Assembly (NCBI GenBank): GCA_029782025.1
Contig: JAKOVR010000219.1
Location: 80,823 to 144,822, forward strand
DNA length: 64,000 bases
Source: Actinomycetes bacterium
Lineage (GTDB): Bacteria; Actinomycetota; Acidimicrobiia; Acidimicrobiales; Acidimicrobilacustridaceae
Direction of reading: 5' to 3'
Shown: positions 31,256-38,514 of the stretch, in pieces
Layout: each line of letters opens with the position of its first letter
How positions within the stretch are numbered: the stretch's first letter is position 1
Made by a program: the position numbers and the translations under genes
Notes under the pieces: model-generated
What the model saw: the letters and a program-made list of their open reading frames with translations, nothing else
What the model was told of the DNA's origin: nothing
Databases searched by the model: none

Positions 31256-31732
31256 TCAGTCGCCGATGGCGACGACCTCGACCTTGAGCATGCCGCCGGG
31301 CGCTTCGTACTCGACGATGTCGCCGGGGCTGTGGCCGAGGAGGGCGGCGCCGAGGGGCGAGTTGGGCGACACCGAGTCGATGCCCTCCCGCTTCTCCTCG
31401 ATCGACCCGATCACGAAGGACTCGACCTCCTCGTCGCCGACGTAGCGGATGCTGACCACATGGCCGGCCTGCACGGCGTCGGACTGGGTGGCCTCGACGA
31501 TCTCGGCGTGGGCGAGGATGGCCTCGAGGTGGCGGATCCGGCCCTCCATCTTCCCCTGCTCCTCCTTGGCGGCGTGGTAGTCGCCGTTCTCGGAGAGGTC
31601 GCCCAGCTCGCGGGCGGCCTGGATCTTCCGGGCGATGTCGGTGCGCCCGTGGGTGGTGAGGTCTTCGTGCTCGGCCTTCAGGCGGTCGAAGGCGGCTTGG
31701 GAGAGGTGGTGGACCTGTGGCACGGCCGCCAT
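31256..31732 (-). CDS. greA: transcription elongation factor GreA
   Basis: A protein of 158 residues, the standard GreA length. The N-terminal coiled coil carries LSQAAFDRLKAEHEDL and ARELGDLSENGDYHAAKEEQGKMEGRI; the DLSENGDY tip contains the acidic residues that activate transcript cleavage in backtracked RNA polymerase. The C-terminal FKBP-like domain ends DSVSPNSPLGAALLGHSPGDIVEYEAPGGMLKVEVVAI. ATG 31732 gives the canonical start; a longer frame from 31792 is rejected. Its 5' end faces the leuB leader region. Confidence 0.95.
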   Translation of the reverse strand: MAAVPQVHHLSQAAFDRLKAEHEDLTTHGRTDIARKIQAARELGDLSENGDYHAAKEEQGKMEGRIRHLEAILAHAEIVEATQSDAVQAGHVVSIRYVGDEEVESFVIGSIEEKREGIDSVSPNSPLGAALLGHSPGDIVEYEAPGGMLKVEVVAIGD

Positions 31733-31801
31733 GGTAGCGGCGGGCTCCGGTCCGGCCCCCAGCGCGGGCCAGCCGGGGAGCGACACCACCACGCTACGAG
31801 G

Positions 31802-31830
31802 TTGACGCCTCGGGCAGGGCCGACCACACT
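31802..31830 (+). promoter_or_regulatory. candidate promoter of the leuB leader transcript
   Basis: TTGACG at 31802-31807 and CACACT at 31825-31830 with 17-base spacing. The -10 hexamer is a weak match. Transcription would begin at about 31837-31840, right on the leader-peptide start, giving a leaderless message as is common in actinomycetes. Confidence 0.4.
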
Positions 31831-31839
31831 TGGGGTGTG

Positions 31840-31881
31840 ATGCGGCACCGGACCACCCCCGTCGTAGTCATCATTCGCTAG
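31840..31881 (+). CDS. 13-residue leader peptide with Val-Val-Val-Ile-Ile run (attenuator leader of leuB)
   Basis: ATG at 31840 opens the frame MRHRTTPVVVIIR, stop TAG at 31879-31881. Five consecutive branched-chain codons (GTC GTA GTC ATC ATT) just before the stop are what a ribosome-mediated attenuator needs: scarcity of charged tRNA Val or Ile would stall the ribosome there. A perfect 11-bp hairpin starts at the stop codon and a terminator-like hairpin follows, all upstream of leuB. The frame is too short for ordinary gene finding. Leader peptides of this sort precede ilvB or leuA in other actinomycetes (established knowledge). Function here is inferred from position and composition. Confidence 0.75.
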   Translation: MRHRTTPVVVIIR

Positions 31882-31906
31882 CGCAGGCCGATCGCCGGCC
31901 TGCGCT
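31880..31906 (+). promoter_or_regulatory. leader hairpin 1 (pause or ribosome-responsive stem)
   Basis: AGCGCAGGCCG (31880-31890) pairs perfectly with CGGCCTGCGCT (31896-31906) around a 5-base loop. Its left arm includes the last two bases of the leader stop codon, so a ribosome stalled on the Val/Ile codons or resting at the stop would affect its folding. Confidence 0.75.
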
Positions 31907-31911
31907 GTTCG

Positions 31912-31936
31912 ACCGTCCACCGTGGTGGGCGGTTTT
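31912..31936 (+). terminator. terminator-like hairpin with T-run (attenuator) before leuB
   Basis: ACCGTCCAC (31912-31920) pairs with GTGGGCGGT (31925-31933, one G-T pair), and TTTT at 31933-31936 follows. It is the only hairpin seen in this window with an immediate T-run. It lies 31 bases after the leader stop and 125 bases before leuB. I did not find a convincing alternative antiterminator pairing by eye. Confidence 0.6.
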
Positions 31937-32060
31937 GTCGTTCCGGGGGCGGACGCCGAGCGTGCCCATCCCCGTGCCGGCGGGCCGGCGCCGGCCGGCG
32001 TCGTCCGAACGGCCCTCCGACCGCTGACCACCCCCCAGAGAGACGAACGAGGAACTCCAC

Positions 32061-33047
32061 GTGACACACAGGATCGCAGTCATCGGCGGCGACGGCATCG
32101 GCCCGGAGGTGATCGCCGAGGCCCTCAAGGTGGTGCGCGCCGCCGGGGTCGAGCTCGACACGGTCGATTACGACCTGGGCGGGGCCCGCTACCTCCGCGA
32201 CGGCGTGGTGCTCACCGACGACATCGTCGAGGAGTGGCGGGGCTTCGACGCCCTGCTGCTGGGCGCCGTCGGCACCCCCGACGTCCCGCCCGGGGTGATC
32301 GAGCGGGGCCTGCTCCTGAAGATGCGGTTCGATCTCGACCTGTACGTCAACCAGCGCCCGTTCGTGGCGCCCGACGGCAGTCACGACTTCATCGTGATCC
32401 GGGAGAACACCGAGGGCACCTATGCCGGCGAGGGCGGCTTCCTCCGCAAGGGGACCCCGCACGAGATCGCCACGCAGGGGTCGGTCAACACCCGGTTCGG
32501 GGTGGAGCGCTGCGTCCGCTACGCCTTCGAGCTGGCCCAGCGCCGGCCGAAGCGCCACCTCACCCTGGTCCACAAGACCAACGTCCTCACCTTCGCCGGC
32601 GACCTGTGGGAGCGCACGTTCAACGAGGTGGCGGCCGAGTACCCCGACGTCACCACCGCCTACAACCACGTCGACGCCGCCTGCATCTACTTCGTGGAGA
32701 GCCCGCAGCGCTACGACGTGATCGTGACCGACAACCTCTTCGGCGACATCCTCACCGACCTCGGCGGCGCCGTATCCGGCGGGATCGGGTTCGCCTCGTC
32801 GGGCAACCTCAACCCCGACCGCACCGGTCCGTCGATGTTCGAGCCCGTCCACGGCTCCGCCCCCGACATCGCCGGCCAGCAGAAGGCCAACCCCGTCGCC
32901 GCCATCCTGAGCGCGGCGATGATGCTCGACTTCCTCGGCGAGGCCGATGCCGCTGAGCGCATCCGCACCGCCTGCGCCGACCCCGAGAACCTCACCGGCA
33001 GCACCGCCACCATCGGCGACGCCATCGCCCGGTCCTTGGGTGCGTAA
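32061..33047 (+). CDS. leuB: 3-isopropylmalate dehydrogenase
   Basis: A protein of 328 residues, decarboxylating dehydrogenase family. It opens [20 protein letters not shown]. The substrate arginines lie in [18 protein letters not shown] and [25 protein letters not shown] carries the catalytic Lys, and [20 protein letters not shown] provides the metal-binding Asp. The NAD site is [22 protein letters not shown]. It oxidises 3-isopropylmalate for leucine and, with cimA present, probably 3-methylmalate for isoleucine. GTG 32061 follows GAGGA. The last codons and the TAA stop lie inside a type A repeat hairpin. A leader-peptide attenuator precedes it. Confidence 0.95.
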   Translation: MTHRIAVIGGDGIGPEVIAEALKVVRAAGVELDTVDYDLGGARYLRDGVVLTDDIVEEWRGFDALLLGAVGTPDVPPGVIERGLLLKMRFDLDLYVNQRPFVAPDGSHDFIVIRENTEGTYAGEGGFLRKGTPHEIATQGSVNTRFGVERCVRYAFELAQRRPKRHLTLVHKTNVLTFAGDLWERTFNEVAAEYPDVTTAYNHVDAACIYFVESPQRYDVIVTDNLFGDILTDLGGAVSGGIGFASSGNLNPDRTGPSMFEPVHGSAPDIAGQQKANPVAAILSAAMMLDFLGEADAAERIRTACADPENLTGSTATIGDAIARSLGA

Positions 33048-33080
33048 GGGCGCGCAGAGCGCACCCTTACGCACCCAAGG
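33034..33080. repeat. GGGTGCG-family palindromic hairpin, type A copy 2, overlapping the leuB stop codon
   Basis: A 22-bp stem (33034-33055 with 33059-33080), loop AGA, with one mismatch. The left arm reads CCTTGGGTGCGTAAGGG, which in the leuB frame gives Leu-Gly-Ala-stop, so the element supplies the end of leuB. It stands between leuB and ilvE on the same strand. Confidence 0.92.
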
Positions 33081-33146
33081 AATCCTGCCCACCGACCGAC
33101 CACCACCGACACCACCGTCACGACCGACACGACTCCGGAGTCAACG

Positions 33147-34064
33147 ATGCCCATCACCCCCACCGAGAAGATCTGGATGAACGGCGAGCTCGTCAACTGG
33201 GACGACGCCAAGATCCACGTGCTCACCCACTCGCTCCACTACGGGATGGGGGTGTTCGAGGGCATCCGGGCCTATGAGACGGCCGACGGCCCGGGCGTGT
33301 TCCGCCTCACCGAGCACATCCAGCGCCTCCACAACTCGGCCAAGATCCTCATGATGGACATGCCCTACACGGTCGAGGAGCTGGTCGAGGCCGTGAAGGC
33401 CACCGTCCGGGCCTCGGGCCTGCCGGGCTGCTACATCCGACCGATCGCCTACTACGGCTACGGCGAGATGGGGCTCAACACGCTGCCCTGCTCGGTCGAC
33501 GTCGCCATCGCCTGCTGGCCCTGGGGCGCCTACCTCGGCGACGACGCCGTCACCAAGGGCGTCCGCATGAAGATCAGCTCCTGGACCCGCCACGCCCACA
33601 ACACGATGCCGCCGGCCAGCAAGACCACCGGCAACTACGTGAACTCGAGCCTGGCCAAGGTCGAAGCGCTCAAGGCCGGCTACGACGAGGCCATCATGCT
33701 CAACCCCGAGGGCCTCGTCAGCGAGTGCACGGGGGAGAACATCTTCTGCGCCCGCGGCGGCACGCTCATCACCCCGCCGCTCGCCGCCGGTGCCCTCGAG
33801 GGCATCACCCAGGACACGGTCATGACCATCGCTGAGGACCTCGGGTTCCCCATCCGGGTCGGCGACCTCACCCGCTCCGATCTCTACGTGGCCGAGGAGC
33901 TCTTCGTCTGCGGCACCGCCGCCGAGGTCAGCGCCGTGAACTCGGTCGACGACCGGGCCATCCCGTGCCCGGGCCCCATGACCAAGGCCATCGCCGACGA
34001 GTACGCCAAGACCGTGCGCGGCCAGGTCGACAAGTACAAGGACTGGGTCGAACATGTCCGGTGA
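33147..34064 (+). CDS. ilvE: branched-chain amino acid aminotransferase
   Basis: A protein of 305 residues, PLP fold class IV. It begins PTEKIWMNGELVNWDDAKIHVLTHSLHYGMGVFEGIRAY. The Schiff-base lysine is in PPASKTTGNYVNS, and the signature EAIMLNPEGLVSECTGENIF is followed by TPPLAAGALEGITQDTV. It transfers the last amino group in Ile, Leu and Val synthesis. ATG 33147 lies 66 bases past the repeat hairpin. The 3' end overlaps cimA by 11 bases, so the two are translationally linked. Confidence 0.95.
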   Translation: MPITPTEKIWMNGELVNWDDAKIHVLTHSLHYGMGVFEGIRAYETADGPGVFRLTEHIQRLHNSAKILMMDMPYTVEELVEAVKATVRASGLPGCYIRPIAYYGYGEMGLNTLPCSVDVAIACWPWGAYLGDDAVTKGVRMKISSWTRHAHNTMPPASKTTGNYVNSSLAKVEALKAGYDEAIMLNPEGLVSECTGENIFCARGGTLITPPLAAGALEGITQDTVMTIAEDLGFPIRVGDLTRSDLYVAEELFVCGTAAEVSAVNSVDDRAIPCPGPMTKAIADEYAKTVRGQVDKYKDWVEHVR

Positions 34065-35721
34065 ACCCGCCCCCGACACCCCCGTGGTCGACGGTCCGCC
34101 GTCGGCCGTCGATCGCCCCGACGGCACGCCCGACGCCGTCGACATCTTCGACACCACGTTGCGCGACGGTGCCCAGTTCGAGGGCATCTCCCTCACGGTC
34201 GAGGACAAGCTCCGCGTGGCCGAGGAGCTCGACCACCTCGGCGTGCACTGGATCGAGGGCGGCTACCCACAGGCCAACCCCAAGGACGCCGAGTTCTTCC
34301 AGCGCGCCCCCGGCGAGCTCCACCTGAAGACGGCGCAGCTCGTCGCCTTCGGGTCCACCCGCAAGCCGTCCCGCAAGGCCGAGACCGACGAGACCCTCGC
34401 CGCCCTCCTGGCCTCGGGTTGCGGCACCCTCTGCATCGTGGGCAAGAGCTGGGACTTCCACGTCGAGCGGGCCCTCGAGACCAGCCTGGACGAGGGCGTG
34501 GCCATGGTGGCCGACTCGGTGCAGCTGCTCACCGGCGAGGGTCGCCGGGTGTTCTTCGACGCCGAGCACTTCTTCGACGGCTACAAGCGCAACCCCGAGT
34601 TCGCCCTCCGCGTGCTCGAGGCGGCCGCCACCAACGGCGCCGAGGTGCTCGTCCTCTGCGACACCAACGGTGGCTCCCTGCCCCACGAGGTGCAGCGGAT
34701 CACCGCCGAGGTGGTGCGCTACTTCGGGCCGGGCCAGGCCGTCGGCATCCACACCCAGAACGACACCGGGTGCGCGGTGGCCAACTCGATCGCCGCCGTG
34801 GTCGGTGGGGCCACCCACGTCCAGGGCACCATCAATGGCTACGGGGAGCGCACGGGCAACGCCAACCTCATGACCGTCATCCCGGACCTCACCCTGAAGA
34901 TGGGCGTACGCACGCTGCCCGAGGGTCGTCTGGAACGGCTCACCCACGTGAGCCGGGTGGTGGCCGAGCTGGTGAACCTCCCGCCCCACCCCGCCGATCC
35001 GTACGTCGGCCAGTCGGCCTTCGCCCACAAGGGGGGCCTCCACACCTCGGCCCTGGGCCGCGCCGGGGGCGCCACCTACGAGCACATCGACCCCGCCGTC
35101 GTCGGCAACCACACCCGGGTGCTGGTGTCCGATCTCGGCGGCCGGGCCGGCACCTCGATGAAGGCCGAGGAGTTCGGCGTCGAGCTCGACGACCGGGCGG
35201 CGGCCGTGCTCACCGAGGAGCTCAAGCAGCTCGAGTCCGAGGGCTGGGTGTTCGAGGCGGCCGACGCGTCGCTCGAGCTGCTCATGCGCAAGGCCTCGGG
35301 CTGGTCCAACCCGTACTTCGAGGTCGAGGCATACCGGGTGAGCTCCTACCACCGCGAGGGCCAGGTCACCGTCGACGGCCGCACCGAGGTCGCGGTCGAG
35401 GCCACGGTCAAGGTCTGGGTCGACGGCCAGCGCGTCGCCGCGGTGGGGGAGGGCAACGGCCCGGTCAACGCCCTCGACTCGGCCCTGCGGGCCGCCCTCA
35501 ACGGGCGCTACCCGGCGCTGTCCCACATCCACCTCACGGACTTCCGCGTGCGGGTCCTCGACGGCGGTGCCGCCACCGGGGCCGTGGTGCGGGTGCTCAT
35601 CGACTCCACCATGGGCGACCGCACGTGGACCACCGTCGGGGTCCACACCAACGTGATGGAAGCGAGCTGGCACGCCCTCGTGGACGGGCTCGTCTTCGGC
35701 CTCCTCCACGCCGACGACTGA
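34054..35721 (+). CDS. cimA: (R)-citramalate synthase
   Basis: A protein of 555 residues, LeuA/CimA family. The TIM barrel starts VDIFDTTLRDGAQFEGISLTVEDKLRVAEELDHLGVHWIEGGYP (metal Asp in TTLRDG). GIHTQNDTGCAVANS holds the metal histidines, and GTINGYGERTGNANL is next. HKGGLHTSALGR belongs to the linker, and the C-terminal LeuA-like regulatory domain (about 430-550) would bind the end product. It condenses pyruvate with acetyl-CoA; LeuCD and LeuB then make 2-oxobutyrate for isoleucine without threonine. The gene order with ilvE and leuB, and GAQFEG in place of the LeuA-type sequence, favour CimA over 2-isopropylmalate synthase. ATG 34054 overlaps ilvE. Confidence 0.93.
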   Translation: MSGEPAPDTPVVDGPPSAVDRPDGTPDAVDIFDTTLRDGAQFEGISLTVEDKLRVAEELDHLGVHWIEGGYPQANPKDAEFFQRAPGELHLKTAQLVAFGSTRKPSRKAETDETLAALLASGCGTLCIVGKSWDFHVERALETSLDEGVAMVADSVQLLTGEGRRVFFDAEHFFDGYKRNPEFALRVLEAAATNGAEVLVLCDTNGGSLPHEVQRITAEVVRYFGPGQAVGIHTQNDTGCAVANSIAAVVGGATHVQGTINGYGERTGNANLMTVIPDLTLKMGVRTLPEGRLERLTHVSRVVAELVNLPPHPADPYVGQSAFAHKGGLHTSALGRAGGATYEHIDPAVVGNHTRVLVSDLGGRAGTSMKAEEFGVELDDRAAAVLTEELKQLESEGWVFEAADASLELLMRKASGWSNPYFEVEAYRVSSYHREGQVTVDGRTEVAVEATVKVWVDGQRVAAVGEGNGPVNALDSALRAALNGRYPALSHIHLTDFRVRVLDGGAATGAVVRVLIDSTMGDRTWTTVGVHTNVMEASWHALVDGLVFGLLHADD

Positions 35722-35734
35722 CCCCGGTCCGGCG

Positions 35735-36595
35735 TCAGCGGGAGGCGGGGCGGCGGACGACCGACGCCGTCAGCTCGCTGCGGGCCGTGCCGGCGCGCAG
35801 CTCGAGCACGGCCTGGCGCTCGGTCGGCCCGCCGCACGGGGCCGGCAGCTCGACCGTGCCGTTCGGCACCGACCACGGCCCGGACAGGGGCCGGCCCTCG
35901 TAGGTGACGTCGAGCCGCTCGGTGTGGGCCAGCTCGTAGAGCAGGGTCGCCGGCCCGCTCTCGGGACAGGTGACGAAGATGTCGCGCATGTCGAAGTTGC
36001 CCACCACCGGCATGTCGTCGGGCACCGAGGCCACCGGATCGGTGTGGAGCTGGTGGGTCACCGTGGCCGCCGCCCCCCCGGTGCCGATCTCGAACCGCAG
36101 CTCGTGGGCCTTGCCGTCGCAGGGCACGTCGATGTGATCGCTGACCGACCCGCCGGACGGGACGTCGAGCTCGGTGCCGTCGAGGCGCACCACCACGGGG
36201 AGGTTCTCCTCCCGTCCGAAGGAGTAGGAGCCCTTGGTGGTGGCGCCCTTGCAGGTGACCTCGACCTCGGACGTGACGTAGTAGATGCCGTCGAAGGGCT
36301 TGGCGTCGTCGGGGCTGGTGCGGGCCGTGAGCTGGCCGGTCCGGCCCCCGGCCGTGCCGGTGTTCGTGTTGGACGCCGCCGCCGTCGTAGCCTGGGCCCC
36401 CGAGGCTCCCGCCTGCTGGGGTGACGGGCCCGTGCCCCCGCACGAGGCCAGGATGACGGCGCCCAGCGCCGCCACCGCCGCCGCCCCCACGGGTCGGACC
36501 GCTCCGGCCCCCGTTCTCCGATCCCGATCGCCCCACCGACGACCCTGCCGCCCGCCACCCCACCGACCGCTTCGACGACCCCCGCTCCCGTGCAC
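35735..36595 (-). CDS. probable lipoprotein, unknown function
   Basis: A protein of 286 residues. A basic N-terminus precedes a hydrophobic stretch and lipobox (VGAAAVAALGAVILASC), so Cys52 would be lipidated. An Ala/Thr/Ser linker leads to a beta-rich extracytoplasmic part with two similar halves: YYVTSEVEVTCKGATTKGSYSFGREENLPVVVRLDG and DIFVTCPESGPATLLYELAHTERLDVTYEG, each with a conserved Cys, suggesting two repeated beta domains with a disulfide. It diverges from the sigma factor gene across 56 bases. The GTG start may be up to about 25 residues too early. Confidence 0.72.
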   Translation of the reverse strand: MHGSGGRRSGRWGGGRQGRRWGDRDRRTGAGAVRPVGAAAVAALGAVILASCGGTGPSPQQAGASGAQATTAAASNTNTGTAGGRTGQLTARTSPDDAKPFDGIYYVTSEVEVTCKGATTKGSYSFGREENLPVVVRLDGTELDVPSGGSVSDHIDVPCDGKAHELRFEIGTGGAAATVTHQLHTDPVASVPDDMPVVGNFDMRDIFVTCPESGPATLLYELAHTERLDVTYEGRPLSGPWSVPNGTVELPAPCGGPTERQAVLELRAGTARSELTASVVRRPASR

Positions 36596-36624
36596 GCCCC
36601 GATCGTACCGACGAACCCAACCGG

Positions 36625-36641
36625 ACGACGCTCTGCGTCGT
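36625..36641 (+). promoter_or_regulatory. small hairpin just upstream of the sigma factor gene
   Basis: ACGACGC (36625-36631) pairs with GCGTCGT (36635-36641) around TCT. It ends 10 bases before the preferred ATG and covers an alternative GTG start (36640), so folding could affect translation initiation. Confidence 0.4.
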
Positions 36642-36651
36642 GTATCTCACG

Positions 36652-37149
36652 ATGACCGCCGACTTCGTGGCGGAGGAGCTGTCGTTCGACGCCTTCTTCC
36701 GGGCCAACTACGCACCGCTCGTCCGCTCCCTGTCGGTGGCCGTCGGTGCCGCGTCGGCCGAGGAGGCCGTGCAGGAGGCGTTCGTGCAGGCCAACCTCAA
36801 GTGGCGACAGGTGAGCGAGCTGCAGTCCCCCGGCGCGTGGGTGCGCCGGGTGGCCATCAACCGCCTGATCGACCAGCAGCGCCGTGACAAGCGGGGCGAG
36901 GCCGCGGCCGGCCGCCTGAGCGCCACCGAGATCGTCGACATGTCGCCGGCCGACGTCGACCTGGCCGACGCCGTGTCGTCGCTGCCCCACAAGCAGCGGC
37001 TCGCCGTCAGCCTGTACTACCTCCTCGACCTGCCCATCGACGAGGTCGCCGACCTCCTGGGTGCATCCCCCGGCACCGTGAAGAGCAACCTCCACGACGC
37101 CCGCATGCGTCTCGCCCGCCACCTCGGAGGCCCTGATGGCCACGCATGA
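36652..37149 (+). CDS. sigma-70 family (SigE-like, ECF) RNA polymerase sigma factor
   Basis: About 165 residues. Region 2 is FDAFFRANYAPLVRSLSVAVG...AEEAVQEAFVQANLKWRQVSELQSPGAWVRRVAINRLIDQQRR; region 4 is AVSSLPHKQRLAVSLYYLLDLPIDEVADLLGASPGTVKSNLHDARMRLARHL, with its helix-turn-helix. This is the two-domain ECF pattern of the actinobacterial SigE subfamily. The next gene overlaps by 14 bases and encodes a membrane protein that is probably the cognate anti-sigma factor. An alternative start is GTG 36640. Target promoters are unknown. Confidence 0.9.
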   Translation: MTADFVAEELSFDAFFRANYAPLVRSLSVAVGAASAEEAVQEAFVQANLKWRQVSELQSPGAWVRRVAINRLIDQQRRDKRGEAAAGRLSATEIVDMSPADVDLADAVSSLPHKQRLAVSLYYLLDLPIDEVADLLGASPGTVKSNLHDARMRLARHLGGPDGHA

Positions 37150-38467
37150 CCCGTTCGACCCCGCGTCGGACCGCTACTACGACCTCGGCGACCTCCGCCC
37201 CACGCCGCCGAGCGCCGGCGGGGCCCGGTTCGACGAGTTCGGCCCGATCGTCGACGACGAGGAGGGGTCCTGGAGCGAGTTCGGCAGCGCCGGCGGCGGG
37301 GGCGGCTCCGGTGGGTCGCTCGACGATCCGCTCCTGAAGGCCCGCCTCGCCCGCCTGGCGCCCCGTGTGTCGGTCGAAGCCGCCCTCGACGACGTGCACG
37401 CCAGCACGACCCGCCGTCGCATCAGGCGTCGGCTCACCGCCGTGGGGTCGGCGGCCGCCGTCCTGCTCGCCCTGTTCCTCCTGGTGAAGACCTGGCCGTC
37501 GGGGGGCGACGACCAGCTCATCGCCGCCGGCACGTCCACCACCAACACCTACCGGCGCAGCACCACGCCCCGCGGCTCGTTCTCGCCCGAGGAGCTCCCG
37601 TCCACGCTGCCCGACTTCAACCCGACGGGCACCTTCGCCCCGTTCACCCCCGGCAGCGCGCTCCCGGCCTTCCCGACCCCGCTCGTCCCGACGCCCACCC
37701 TCCCGGCCGTCACCACCACCACGGCCCAGGTCACGACCACCACCAAGGCGGTCACCACCACGACCAAGGCGCCCGAGGTCATCGTGGCCGTCAACCCGCA
37801 GTCCAGCGCCGTGGTGGGGGAGCGGGTCTACGTCGACATCGCCGTGCAGAACGCCACCTACGGCACGATCACCGTGGGCAGCGACTCGGCGTCGTGCACG
37901 CCCTTCGGTCGGGTCACCGCCGGCACCAGCGCCGACCCGGTGATCGGCGGTGGGGGCGGGTCGTTCAGCGGTGGCGCCGGGGTGAAGATCGAGGACCACC
38001 TCGCCGCCAACAACCTCACGCGGGCCTGGCTTCTGTCGCCGGCCTCCGTGCTCGACGGCGGCGGCTGCAACGGCCAGGTGTCCTTCACCACCCTCGCTGT
38101 GGGTGAGACCAAGACCGCCACGGTGGCCTTCGACGCCGACGGCCCTCCCGGTGAGCTCGTCGGGCTGACCGTCAACTTCACGCTGTCGTACCGGGAAGGC
38201 AACAACGCCACCTCGAAGTCGGTCAGCAAGACGGCTGCCCTCGGCTGGAACGACATCTCGACCCGCTCCTCCAACATGGCGGCGGTCTACAACACCCTGA
38301 ACACCAACGCCACGGTCCGGGCCTTCCTCGACAACGCCGGAGCCACCTTCACGTTCTGGGGCGGGTTCCACCGCGGCGTGTGGGAGTTCCGGTTCACCCA
38401 GCAGGGCGGCGCCACCAAGACGGCGAAGATCGACCCCAGCACCGGATCGCTCCTGTCGTTCGGATGA
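37136..38467 (+). CDS. single-pass membrane protein, candidate anti-sigma partner
   Basis: A protein of 443 residues. The cytoplasmic N-terminus (about 100 residues) has a Gly/Ser patch and a helical part DDPLLKARLARLAPRVSVEAALDDVHASTTRRRIRRR. One TM helix follows (LTAVGSAAAVLLALFLLV), then a Thr/Pro-rich stalk with TTTT runs and an exported beta-rich domain (EVIVAVNPQSSAVVGERVYVDIAVQNATYG...SFTTLAVGETKTATVAFDADG) resembling an Ig-like fold, with two cysteines. The overlap of 14 bases with the sigma gene and the topology fit an anti-sigma factor, but I see no ZAS zinc motif, so this is inference from context. Confidence 0.75.
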   Translation: MATHDPFDPASDRYYDLGDLRPTPPSAGGARFDEFGPIVDDEEGSWSEFGSAGGGGGSGGSLDDPLLKARLARLAPRVSVEAALDDVHASTTRRRIRRRLTAVGSAAAVLLALFLLVKTWPSGGDDQLIAAGTSTTNTYRRSTTPRGSFSPEELPSTLPDFNPTGTFAPFTPGSALPAFPTPLVPTPTLPAVTTTTAQVTTTTKAVTTTTKAPEVIVAVNPQSSAVVGERVYVDIAVQNATYGTITVGSDSASCTPFGRVTAGTSADPVIGGGGGSFSGGAGVKIEDHLAANNLTRAWLLSPASVLDGGGCNGQVSFTTLAVGETKTATVAFDADGPPGELVGLTVNFTLSYREGNNATSKSVSKTAALGWNDISTRSSNMAAVYNTLNTNATVRAFLDNAGATFTFWGGFHRGVWEFRFTQQGGATKTAKIDPSTGSLLSFG

Positions 38468-38514
38468 GCGCGGGTTCCGGTCGTCGCCGGCGCGCCGCCT
38501 AGGCTGGACACCGT

